From Megasphaera elsdenii (GTDB taxonomy: Bacteria > Bacillota > Negativicutes > Veillonellales > Megasphaeraceae): a DNA stretch of 64,000 bases. Within the stretch, counting starts at the first letter, position 1; every line of letters starts with the position of its first letter. This document shows, piece after piece, positions 52,300 through 59,051 of the stretch. The stretch covers positions 67,754-131,753 of the forward strand of contig NZ_JAJBQV010000003.1 of the NCBI RefSeq assembly GCF_020539865.1. Direction: 5' to 3'. The translations under genes and the position numbers were made by a program. The notes beneath the pieces were generated by a model. It was not told the DNA's origin, ran no database searches, and saw only the letters and a list, made by a program, of their open reading frames with translations.

Positions 52300-53268
52300 A
52301 TGACACAGGAGAAACGAAGAAAGATATTATACCGCATCCTGGCTATCGTCGCTGCCATCGCCGTTATTCTGGCAGTCCGGTCTCTGTACCTGCATTACCA
52401 ATCTATCAAAGAGGCGCCGATCCAGCAGGATGCGCCGGACACGAGGCAGACCCAGAGCGACAGTTCCGTCTTTGCCCAGACCAGTCCGGACAAGCCACTC
52501 TACGTCCTGCTCCTCGGAATCGATGGCGGTGACCCCCAGCAGGCGAATTTCGTCGGTGTCGCAGCCATCAACAAGGACAAGAAGCACATCGACATCATCA
52601 TGCTGCCAGACGATACGAAAATCGAAGGGCGCAAGGAAAAGGGCATCCAAGAATTGCAGGATGTCTACAGTGAAGGCGGCATGAGCCTGGTCCGGGCCGT
52701 CGTCGAAGATATTTTCCATATCCCCATCCCCTATTATGCGACCTTTACGGCCGACTCTTTCTCAAAGATGGTCGAACTCAGCGGCGGCGTGCCGATTTAC
52801 GTCGAAAAGAATATGTACCATGGCGACGAAGGAACAGGGAAGACGGACATCAACCTCTTCCAGGGCTATCAGACCCTGACCGGGAAGGAAGCGGCCGGTT
52901 ATATGCGCTATATCGACAGCGACGGCTATCTGTCGCGGACGCAGCGGCAAGAACGGTTCATCAAGAACTTCTACGAAGACCGTCAGGACTGCTTCGGCGT
53001 GACCAATGCCTTCTTCCTGTACCGGGCCTGGCACGACGTCGATTCCAATATTTCCGCCAAGGATATGGCTCAGCTGGCCTTTGACTTCCGCGGCGTGACG
53101 GCGGATAATATCGATTTTTATATCCTGCCTGGCGAAATGGCCATGAGCGGCAAGAACGGCGATACGAAATATTACTGGACCTACGATCCCGTCGAAGTAC
53201 AGAAAGTCATTGGCCGCACGAATAACGCCATTTCGACGGCGCCGGAACCGGATGATACGAAACAATAA
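52300..53268 (+). CDS. LytR-CpsA-Psr (LCP) family protein
   Basis: This 322-residue protein has one N-terminal membrane helix (ILYRILAIVAAIAVILAV) and an extracytoplasmic LCP domain (about 65-240; LYVLLLGIDGGD, IIMLPDDTKI, TFTADSFSKMVELSGGVPIYVEKNM, YMRYIDSDGYLSRTQRQ). LCP proteins attach glycopolymers to peptidoglycan or other carriers. ATG 52300 follows GGAAGG by seven bases and overlaps the yqeK region closely. The substrate here could be the polymer modified by CsaB (inference). Confidence 0.87.
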   Translation: MTQEKRRKILYRILAIVAAIAVILAVRSLYLHYQSIKEAPIQQDAPDTRQTQSDSSVFAQTSPDKPLYVLLLGIDGGDPQQANFVGVAAINKDKKHIDIIMLPDDTKIEGRKEKGIQELQDVYSEGGMSLVRAVVEDIFHIPIPYYATFTADSFSKMVELSGGVPIYVEKNMYHGDEGTGKTDINLFQGYQTLTGKEAAGYMRYIDSDGYLSRTQRQERFIKNFYEDRQDCFGVTNAFFLYRAWHDVDSNISAKDMAQLAFDFRGVTADNIDFYILPGEMAMSGKNGDTKYYWTYDPVEVQKVIGRTNNAISTAPEPDDTKQ

Positions 53269-53298
53269 TAATTACGTCATAAAGGAGTTACTACATAT

Positions 53299-53682
53299 AT
53301 GCCAATTACCATGAAAGCAGCGAAAGCTGAACAACCGAAAGAATTGAAGAGCTATGAAATTGCCTGCAAGGCTGCTGACGACAAAAAAGCCTGGGATATC
53401 GTCACCCTCGATATGAGCGATTCGTCCCTCATGGCGGATTACTTCGTCATCTGCAGTGCCCGCAACAACCGGCAGTCCCAGAGTATTGCCGACAACATCG
53501 AAGAACAGATGGAAAAGAACGGCTATGATGTCCGTCACGTCGAAGGCTACCGTGAAGGCAAGTGGATCCTCATCGACGCTGGCGAAGTCATTGCCCACGT
53601 CTTCGTCGAACAGGACCGCCAGTATTACGATTTGGAAAACTTGTGGTGCGACGCACCGCGCATTGCCTACGAAGGTGAATGA
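53299..53682 (+). CDS. rsfS: Ribosomal silencing factor RsfS
   Basis: This 127-residue protein has the RsfS/Iojap core: DDKKAWDIVTLDMSDSSLMADYFVICSA, NNRQSQSIADNIEEQM, and the end WILIDAGEVIAHVFVEQDRQYYDLENLW. It binds ribosomal protein uL14 and blocks subunit joining under starvation. The ATG follows AAAGGAG; the first 15 residues are a non-conserved extension. It overlaps no neighbour but lies one base before cvfB. Confidence 0.94.
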   Translation: MPITMKAAKAEQPKELKSYEIACKAADDKKAWDIVTLDMSDSSLMADYFVICSARNNRQSQSIADNIEEQMEKNGYDVRHVEGYREGKWILIDAGEVIAHVFVEQDRQYYDLENLWCDAPRIAYEGE

Positions 53683-53683
53683 G

Positions 53684-54538
53684 ATGACGACACTTCAGGA
53701 AAATAGTATTGCTACGCTGGAAGTCCTGCGCCAGAGCGATATGGGCGTCTTTTTGAACGGCGGTACGGGCAATACGAACGACGATATTTTACTCCATAAG
53801 AATCAGCAGACTGGCGACGTCAAAGTGGGCGACAAAGTGACGGTCTTCTTGTACCATGACCCATCCGGTCGCTTGACGGCTTCTATGCGCCTGCCTAAAA
53901 TCAAAGTCGGCCAGATCGGCTATGCGCCAGTCATCAATACGACGCGCTTCGGCGCCTTCGTCGACGTCGGTACAGAACGGGGTATCTTCATGCCCTTCGC
54001 CGAAATGAAAGGCCGCCCGAAGGAAGGGGAATACGTCTGGGTCAAGCTCTATGAAGACAAGTCCCACCGCCTGGCCGTATCTATGGAAGTAGAAGACGAA
54101 ATGCGCCGGGCTTCGCGGGCCGCAACGGACGCCAAAGTCGGCGACTGGGTAGAAGGGGCAGTCTACAACATGACTGACCAAGGGGCGTATCTCATGACCC
54201 GCGAACGGTGGATTGCTTTCTTGCACCGCAGTGAATTCAACGGGCCTATCCTCATCGGACAGATGATCAAGGGCCGCATTACGTACCTGCGTGAAGACGG
54301 CCGCATCAATATCTCTCTGCGCCAGACCAAGGAAAACGCCATCAATCCCGATGCCGAACGGATCCTGGACTTCCTCAAGCAGCGCAAAGGCAAGATGCCC
54401 TATGGCGATAAGACGGCACCGGCCGTCATCAAAGCCAAATTCGGCCTGAGCAAAGCCGCCTTCAAGCGCGCCTTGGGCCATCTCATGAAAGAAAAGAAAA
54501 TCCATCAGGACCAGGGTTGGACGTATTTAGACGAATAA
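53684..54538 (+). CDS. cvfB: CvfB-family S1 RNA-binding protein
   Basis: This 284-residue protein consists of S1-like OB folds (GDVKVGDKVTVFLYHDPSGRLTASMRLPKIKVGQ; VINTTRFGAFVDVGTERGIFMPFAEM; a third near GQMIKGRITYLREDGRINISLRQ) and a C-terminal winged helix (AVIKAKFGLSKAAFKRALGHLMKEKKI). This is the CvfB/YitL layout. It binds RNA and affects virulence gene expression in staphylococci. ATG 53684 follows GAAGGTGA directly after rsfS. Confidence 0.9.
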   Translation: MTTLQENSIATLEVLRQSDMGVFLNGGTGNTNDDILLHKNQQTGDVKVGDKVTVFLYHDPSGRLTASMRLPKIKVGQIGYAPVINTTRFGAFVDVGTERGIFMPFAEMKGRPKEGEYVWVKLYEDKSHRLAVSMEVEDEMRRASRAATDAKVGDWVEGAVYNMTDQGAYLMTRERWIAFLHRSEFNGPILIGQMIKGRITYLREDGRINISLRQTKENAINPDAERILDFLKQRKGKMPYGDKTAPAVIKAKFGLSKAAFKRALGHLMKEKKIHQDQGWTYLDE

Positions 54539-54618
54539 ATTCGTCGTTTGCCGTGGATCGTTTGCCGTTTGCCGTAATAAACAGCTGCAGGCCGCAGCCG
54601 ATGTAGGGGCTCGCACGT

Positions 54619-54685
54619 GCCTTTCTGGCCCAGCAGGTGCCGACCAACGGAAGGCATAGGCTGGCTGCCAGAACGGACAGCAGAA
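54619..54685 (+). repeat. Loop-insertion element, copy 3, inside a REP-like hairpin
   Basis: The host reads GTAGGGGCTCGCACGT on the left and GGCGAGCCCG on the right, exactly as in uninterrupted copies at 30631 and 48071; the element lies between them. Its arms TTCTGGC/GCCAGAA and CCAGC/GCTGG differ from copy 1 by paired changes, so the hairpin is kept. Confidence 0.72.
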
Positions 54686-54803
54686 GCGGCGAGCCCGCCG
54701 TTCGCAGGCCGCAGCGACATGAATCATGTCGCCGTAGGGGCCGTCCCAAAGGGCGGCCCGTTGTGGGAATCCCGCAAGCTGATGCGATTGAGCGGTTCGT
54801 ATA

Positions 54804-54858
54804 AAAACGGGACCGTGCACGAAGACATATGTCATTATGCACGGTCCCGTTTTGATTT
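54804..54858 (+). terminator. Terminator with 16-bp perfect stem
   Basis: AAAACGGGACCGTGCA / TGCACGGTCCCGTTTT around a 22-base apex containing GACATATGTC. It is symmetric and may act in both directions; the nearest upstream gene is cvfB, about 270 bases away. Confidence 0.7.
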
Positions 54859-54890
54859 TGTAGGGGCCTCTACGTGGCAAGCCCCTACGG

Positions 54891-54925
54891 ATTTATTTTT
54901 TTCTGTTAGACAGAAAAAAATAAAT
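54891..54925. repeat. Perfect 16-bp inverted repeat with three-base loop
   Basis: Arms ATTTATTTTTTTCTGT (54891-54906) and ACAGAAAAAAATAAAT (54910-54925) flank TAG. The T tract is on the left and the A tract on the right, the reverse of a normal terminator. Confidence 0.7.
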
Positions 54926-54933
54926 CTGTCCCA

Positions 54934-54962
54934 TTTACAATGGACATAATATACCATAAAAT
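54934..54962 (+). promoter_or_regulatory. Predicted promoter of the B6 transport/kinase unit
   Basis: TTTACA (54934-54939) and TAAAAT (54957-54962) with a 17-base spacer. Confidence 0.5.
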
Positions 54963-54983
54963 AGAGTACAGATTAATCATAAC

Positions 54984-55003
54984 CATACATTGGCCAATGT
55001 GTG
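54984..55003. promoter_or_regulatory. Palindromic operator candidate ACATTGGCCAATGT
   Basis: A perfect 14-bp palindrome (54987-55000), extendable to 20 bases with one mismatched pair, lies between the predicted promoter and the start of the ECF gene, where a repressor would block transcription. Confidence 0.5.
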
Positions 55004-55032
55004 AAACTCTGTAATCGTTAGGGGGATTTCAC

Positions 55033-55587
55033 ATGTCATCATATTCTATGGAAAACAAACAACAAACCGTTTCAGCTGGGAGCCTTTGTTATGCTGCCGT
55101 TTTGACGGCGCTGGTCTTCGTCCTCACTTTTGTGCCGAAGATTCCCATCCCATTGGGGTATGCTCATTTGGGAGATGCCATTATTTTTGCGTCAGTCCTG
55201 TTCAGTACGCGCCGGCAGGCGGCGCTGGCTGCTTCTGTCGGGTCGGCTTTGTCTGATTTTATCGGCGGTTTCCCGCTTTGGATTATCCCGACGCTGATCA
55301 TCAAGTACGTCATGGTCGAAGCTGTTTTCTATACGGTCCGTCCGGATAAACGGGCATGGAAGCTGACGTCGCCGCGCGTCTTCCTGGGCTTCTTCTTGTC
55401 CGCTGCCTGGATGGTTCTGTCTTACACCGTATCGGGCAGTCTTCTCTATGGCAGCTGGGCTGTCGGTATCCCGATGGTACCGGGACTCATTGGGGAAGGC
55501 GTCGTCAATATGATTGCCGCTTATGCACTGGCTGCTTGTCTGGTCAAGGCTAAATTCCATGGTTATGGTTATAGCCTGAAAAGATAA
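55033..55587 (+). CDS. ECF transporter S component, probably vitamin B6
   Basis: This 184-residue protein has five to six membrane helices (LCYAAVLTALVFVLTFVPKI; GYAHLGDAIIFASVLF; AALAASVGSALSDFIGGFP) typical of ECF substrate-binding subunits. The next gene, 13 bases downstream, encodes a pyridoxal/pyridoxamine-type kinase, which suggests a B6 vitamer as substrate. The shared EcfA/A'/T modules are not in the window. The ATG follows AGGGGGATTTCAC. A palindromic operator candidate sits just upstream. Confidence 0.83.
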   Translation: MSSYSMENKQQTVSAGSLCYAAVLTALVFVLTFVPKIPIPLGYAHLGDAIIFASVLFSTRRQAALAASVGSALSDFIGGFPLWIIPTLIIKYVMVEAVFYTVRPDKRAWKLTSPRVFLGFFLSAAWMVLSYTVSGSLLYGSWAVGIPMVPGLIGEGVVNMIAAYALAACLVKAKFHGYGYSLKR

Positions 55588-55600
55588 GGAATGATTGTAT

Positions 55601-56422
55601 ATGCATCAAAAGAAACTGGCTTTAGTCAATGATGTGACCGGTTATGGCCGCTGCAGCATTGCCGTAGCTTTGCCCATCGTGTCGGCCTTGAAGGTCCAGG
55701 GCTGTATTTTGCCGACAGCTATCTTGTCGGTCCACACGGGGTTCTCCGATTATTATCTCGACGACTATACAGACCACATGACGCCGTATATCGAGAGCTG
55801 GAAGAAGAACGGCCTGTCCTTTGACGGCATCAGTACGGGTTTCCTCGGCTCGGCCCGGCAAATCGACATTGTCCTTGATTTCCTCCGCGATTTCAAGGGC
55901 CCCCATACGCTGGCTATGGTCGATCCCGTTATGGGCGACAATGGTAAGCTGTATCCGTCGTATACCCAGGAGATGTGCGATGAAATGCGGCGTCTCTTGG
56001 CCTATGCCGACGTGGTGACGCCTAATGTGACTGAAGCCTGTGAGCTTTTGAACCTGCCGTACCGGTCGGACCGCGACCTGAGCGAGGCTGATTTCGCCGC
56101 CATGGCTAAGGCCCTGGCCGACAAAGGGCCGCAGGGCGTCATCTTGACGGGCATTCATGATGGGCCGTATATCGGCAACTTCATCTACGACCACGGCCAG
56201 ACGAGCTGGGTCAAAGCGGAAAAAATCGGCAGCGACCGCAGCGGTACAGGCGATGTCTTTGCAGCTATTGTATCGGCATCTGTCGTTCGTGGCGAGAGCC
56301 TGGAAAAGGCTGTACAGAAGGCGTCGGACTTCATCTGCCGCGTCATGGCCTATACAGAGACGTTGGACTTGCCGCATAATGCCGGCCTGGCCTTTGAAGA
56401 ATACTTGACGACGCTGCGATGA
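55601..56422 (+). CDS. Pyridoxamine/pyridoxal kinase (PdxY/PdxK-like)
   Basis: This 273-residue ribokinase-superfamily protein shows LVNDVTGYGRCSIAVALPIVSAL at the start, MVDPVMGDNGKLYPSY in the middle and GSDRSGTGDVFAAIV with the catalytic Asp in GTGD. It phosphorylates B6 vitamers. ATG 55601 lies 10 bases after AAGGA; a TTG two codons earlier is possible. Its pairing with the ECF S component gives uptake plus trapping by phosphorylation. Confidence 0.88.
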   Translation: MHQKKLALVNDVTGYGRCSIAVALPIVSALKVQGCILPTAILSVHTGFSDYYLDDYTDHMTPYIESWKKNGLSFDGISTGFLGSARQIDIVLDFLRDFKGPHTLAMVDPVMGDNGKLYPSYTQEMCDEMRRLLAYADVVTPNVTEACELLNLPYRSDRDLSEADFAAMAKALADKGPQGVILTGIHDGPYIGNFIYDHGQTSWVKAEKIGSDRSGTGDVFAAIVSASVVRGESLEKAVQKASDFICRVMAYTETLDLPHNAGLAFEEYLTTLR

Positions 56423-56464
56423 GATTCAAAAGACAATCAAAATGACAAAAAGGGGATAGGTATC

Positions 56465-57127
56465 ATGATCGTTTACACTGTAGTAGGACAAGGACAATAT
56501 GTAGATCTCGAAGATGGCTTGAAAATGAAGCCTGAAGGAAAGTGGGCCATGTACGTCAACCTGACTAACCGCTGTACCTGTTCGTGTACTTTCTGTCTGC
56601 GGTCCATGAAAAAAATGGCCGAAAATGAAACGCTGTGGCTGAAGCGGGAACCGACAGTTGATGAAGTGAAGAAGGCTCTCGATGGTGCTCCTTGGGACCA
56701 TATCAATGAAGTCGTTTTCTGCGGCTTCGGAGAACCGACAGAACGCCTCGATGATTTGACGGCTCTCTTGAAATACGTCAAAGATACTCATCCCGGCATG
56801 AAGACCCGCGTCAATACCAACGGTCTGTCCGATTTGGCCTATGGCCGCGATACGGCATCGGATTTTGGCGGCGGTATCTTAGATACCATTTCTATCAGCA
56901 TGAATGCATCTAATAAGGAACGCTATTTGGCACTGACGCGCAGTAAATTCGGCATCTCATCTTATGATGCCATGCTCAAATTCGCCGTCGATTGCAAGCA
57001 GTACGTTCCTAACGTCGTCCTCACCGTCGTCGACCACGTCGAAGACAGCGAAGAAATCAAGAAGTGCCGTGCTATCTGTGATAAACTGGGCCTCCACCTC
57101 CGCGTCCGCGTATATGAAGATAAATAA
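56465..57127 (+). CDS. Radical SAM protein, TatD-associated type
   Basis: This 220-residue minimal radical SAM protein has the cluster motif C37-x3-C41-x2-C44 in NLTNRCTCSCTFC, followed by EVVFCGFGEPTERLDDL and VNTNGL. The pattern corresponds to the family often found beside tatD (TIGR04038), although no tatD is nearby here. Reaction and substrate are unknown. The ATG follows AAAGGGGATAGGTATC. It stands alone. Confidence 0.85.
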   Translation: MIVYTVVGQGQYVDLEDGLKMKPEGKWAMYVNLTNRCTCSCTFCLRSMKKMAENETLWLKREPTVDEVKKALDGAPWDHINEVVFCGFGEPTERLDDLTALLKYVKDTHPGMKTRVNTNGLSDLAYGRDTASDFGGGILDTISISMNASNKERYLALTRSKFGISSYDAMLKFAVDCKQYVPNVVLTVVDHVEDSEEIKKCRAICDKLGLHLRVRVYEDK

Positions 57128-57164
57128 TGTTTGTAGTGGATAGCCAGAAATGTAAAGCTATCGC

Positions 57165-57345
57165 CTGCATGCGATTCCGTAGGGGACGCCTGTTAAGGCG
57201 TCCTGCTGTGAAAAGCTGTAGCTCGTAGTTCGTGACTGGTAAAAAACTGCCATTATACTCGAATGAACAGTGGTAAAATCCCACAGCGGGCCGCCCTCTG
57301 GGACAGCCCCTACGAAGCGGTCCATGGGACCGCGGCTAACAGCTA
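57165..57345. repeat. Repeat island with opposed REP-like hairpins
   Basis: A plus GTAG hairpin with ACGCC/GGCGT stem (57179-57204) and a minus GTAG hairpin (57286-57313) face each other, separated by TAGCTCGTAGTTCGTGACTGG and a CATTATACTCGAATG unit. No gene is supported in 57128-57388. Confidence 0.72.
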
Positions 57346-57351
57346 GCCACT

Positions 57352-57389
57352 AAAAAAGGTCTTGTCGTACGTACGACAAGACCTTTTTT
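57352..57389. terminator. Perfect palindromic bidirectional terminator
   Basis: AAAAAAGGTCTTGTCGTAC is fully complementary to GTACGACAAGACCTTTTTT. It ends the minus-strand CBS gene and can also stop transcription from the left. Confidence 0.9.
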
Positions 57390-57862
57390 CACTGCCCATT
57401 ATCTCCGTATTCGTTATAGAGTTGTTTGAGGATGTTCTTTCGTTCTACTATGCCTAGGAGTTTTTTGTCCTTGACGATGGGGATGGCTTTCAGGTGTTCG
57501 GCGACCATCACGCTGGCCAGGTCTTCTATAGTAGCATCCGGGCCGGCCATGATGACTTTTTTGGTCATGAGCTGTTCGGCTGTGCAGGCAAAGAGTTTCT
57601 TGAAGCCTTGTTGGTATTCCTTGAGGTTGCCGTAATAGATGTTGGCGCCCAGGAGGTTGACGTACTGTGGAACGCAGGGCTTGACTTCTTTGTACAAGAG
57701 GTCGGCGTCAGTGACGATGCCGATGATTTTTTTGTCGCCTTGGACGATAGGAATGGCATTGACGTTGTTTTCTACGAACATATCGACAAGATCAAAAATG
57801 GACGTATCTTTCTGTGCTGTAATGACATTTTTTTCCATAATATCTGCTGCCGTTTTCGACAT
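57389..57862 (-). CDS. CBS-domain pair protein
   Basis: This 157-residue protein is made of two CBS domains: TAADIMEKNVITAQKDTSIFDLVDMFVENNVNAIPIV, and LMTKKVIMAGPDATIEDLASVMVAEHLKAIPIVKDKKLLGIVERKNIL. Such stand-alone pairs bind adenosine nucleotides and act as sensors; the partner is unknown. The ATG at 57862 follows AAAGGGG on the minus strand. It ends at a palindromic terminator. Confidence 0.9.
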   Translation of the reverse strand: MSKTAADIMEKNVITAQKDTSIFDLVDMFVENNVNAIPIVQGDKKIIGIVTDADLLYKEVKPCVPQYVNLLGANIYYGNLKEYQQGFKKLFACTAEQLMTKKVIMAGPDATIEDLASVMVAEHLKAIPIVKDKKLLGIVERKNILKQLYNEYGDNGQ

Positions 57863-58031
57863 AAGATCAACCCCTTTATCGTAAATTCGATGGGAGCATG
57901 GCTCCTATTCATTTATATTATACCATATTTTGGGGATATAGGGACGGCTATCGCCGTCCCGCCGGCCTGCGTTCTTCGCCAAATCATGGTATAATAAATG
58001 CATATTTTACTAGACTAAAGGAGCGATAGAA

Positions 58032-58847
58032 ATGACCCTAGATTATTTAGTGGCCGATCCTAGCGGCAATACGACGATTTTGGTGCTGACGCCGGTACCC
58101 AAAGAGCAGCATAGTTCCTTGGCAGCGCAGTTATTGGCCCTGCCAGGCATCGAAGCGGAACAGGTCGGCTATGTGAGCCGCGAAGCAGGCAAGCCGCTGC
58201 GCGTCGATATGATGGGCGGTGAATTCTGCGGTAATGCATCGCGGTCGGCTGCGGCCTGGGCCCTGTCCTGTGATGGCGGGGAACAAGGCGTATACGACGT
58301 ATCTTGTTCAGGCTGCGATATGGTCTTGCCTGCCAAAGTGGCTCGAAAAGGGGAAGGGACTTATGAAGCCTTCATTGAAATGCCTTATCCTGAAGACGTA
58401 AGCGCTATCCTCGTTGATGTGGACGATTTTCCGGCCCGTTTTTTCCGCGTCGATTTGCCGGGCATTACGCACTTTGTTCACTTCGTCCCTTCTTTGAAAG
58501 GCATAGATAAGGAAAAATATTGGACCATCCTCCAGGACTATGTCGATGGGGAAGACCTGCCGGCGTATGGGATGATTTTGTGCGATACGAAGGAACAGGC
58601 CATGATTCCAGCAGTCTATGTCAGAGACACAGACACGCTCTATTGGGAAAACAGTTGTGGCAGTGGATCCGCTGCCGTTGCCGCTGCCCTGGCCTGCACG
58701 ACTCATCGGAACGTGGCCTGCTACATGAAGCAGCCTGGCGGGACGCTGGCCATTGCTGCCAAAGTCAATGAAAAAGGCGACTTGCAGCAGATCTTCATCG
58801 GCGGCCCCGTCACATTGGGAGAAGTCGAAACAGTCACTATCAGCTAA
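58032..58847 (+). CDS. DapF-superfamily PLP-independent amino-acid epimerase/racemase
   Basis: This 271-residue protein has two DapF-fold halves, each with a catalytic Cys: Cys66 in GGEFCGNASR and Cys209 in ENSCGSGSAAVAAAL. The surrounding residues differ from genuine diaminopimelate epimerases (CGNGxRC and ACGTGA) and resemble the divergent group that includes histidine racemases such as CntK. It probably inverts an amino acid stereocentre by a two-base mechanism. Genes for diaminopimelate or metallophore synthesis are not adjacent. The ATG follows AAAGGAGCGATAGAA. The substrate is open. Confidence 0.75.
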   Translation: MTLDYLVADPSGNTTILVLTPVPKEQHSSLAAQLLALPGIEAEQVGYVSREAGKPLRVDMMGGEFCGNASRSAAAWALSCDGGEQGVYDVSCSGCDMVLPAKVARKGEGTYEAFIEMPYPEDVSAILVDVDDFPARFFRVDLPGITHFVHFVPSLKGIDKEKYWTILQDYVDGEDLPAYGMILCDTKEQAMIPAVYVRDTDTLYWENSCGSGSAAVAAALACTTHRNVACYMKQPGGTLAIAAKVNEKGDLQQIFIGGPVTLGEVETVTIS

Positions 58848-58919
58848 TAGCTTTGACCATCGTCGATTTTTCGAGTATTAAGTTTGCAGTCTGTAGTTTT
58901 TAGTTAGTGCTTTTAAATT

Positions 58920-59045
58920 TTACGGCGGGCCGCCTTGACAGGACGGCCCCTACGGTGCGACATCATGGATGTCGCTGCGGCTTTTTTTGCGGCTTGCGCG
59001 GCGGCTTCCTTTTCGTGTGACATCATGGATGTCGCTGCGGCCTGC
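58920..59045. repeat. Minus-oriented REP-like hairpin and a 60-bp-spaced direct repeat
   Basis: A GTAG hairpin on the minus strand (about 58925-58953) is followed by two copies of GACATCATGGATGTCGCTGC at 58959 and 59019, exactly 60 bases apart; each copy has an internal palindrome GACATC/GATGTC. The spacer 58848-59051 has no gene. Confidence 0.7.
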
Positions 59046-59051
59046 GAACGA

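Larger units (their letters stand above)
54539..54890. repeat. Repeat island downstream of cvfB
   Basis: It has a GTAG hairpin (54603) with an insertion in its loop (see 54619), a palindrome GCGACATGAATCATGTCGC (about 54712), a GTAG hairpin with CCG/CGG stem (54734-54760), a 16-bp terminator-like stem (54804-54858), and a GTAG hairpin GTAGGGGCC...GGC..CCCCTAC (54860-54888) that is headed by GTAG on both strands. No gene is supported. Confidence 0.78.
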
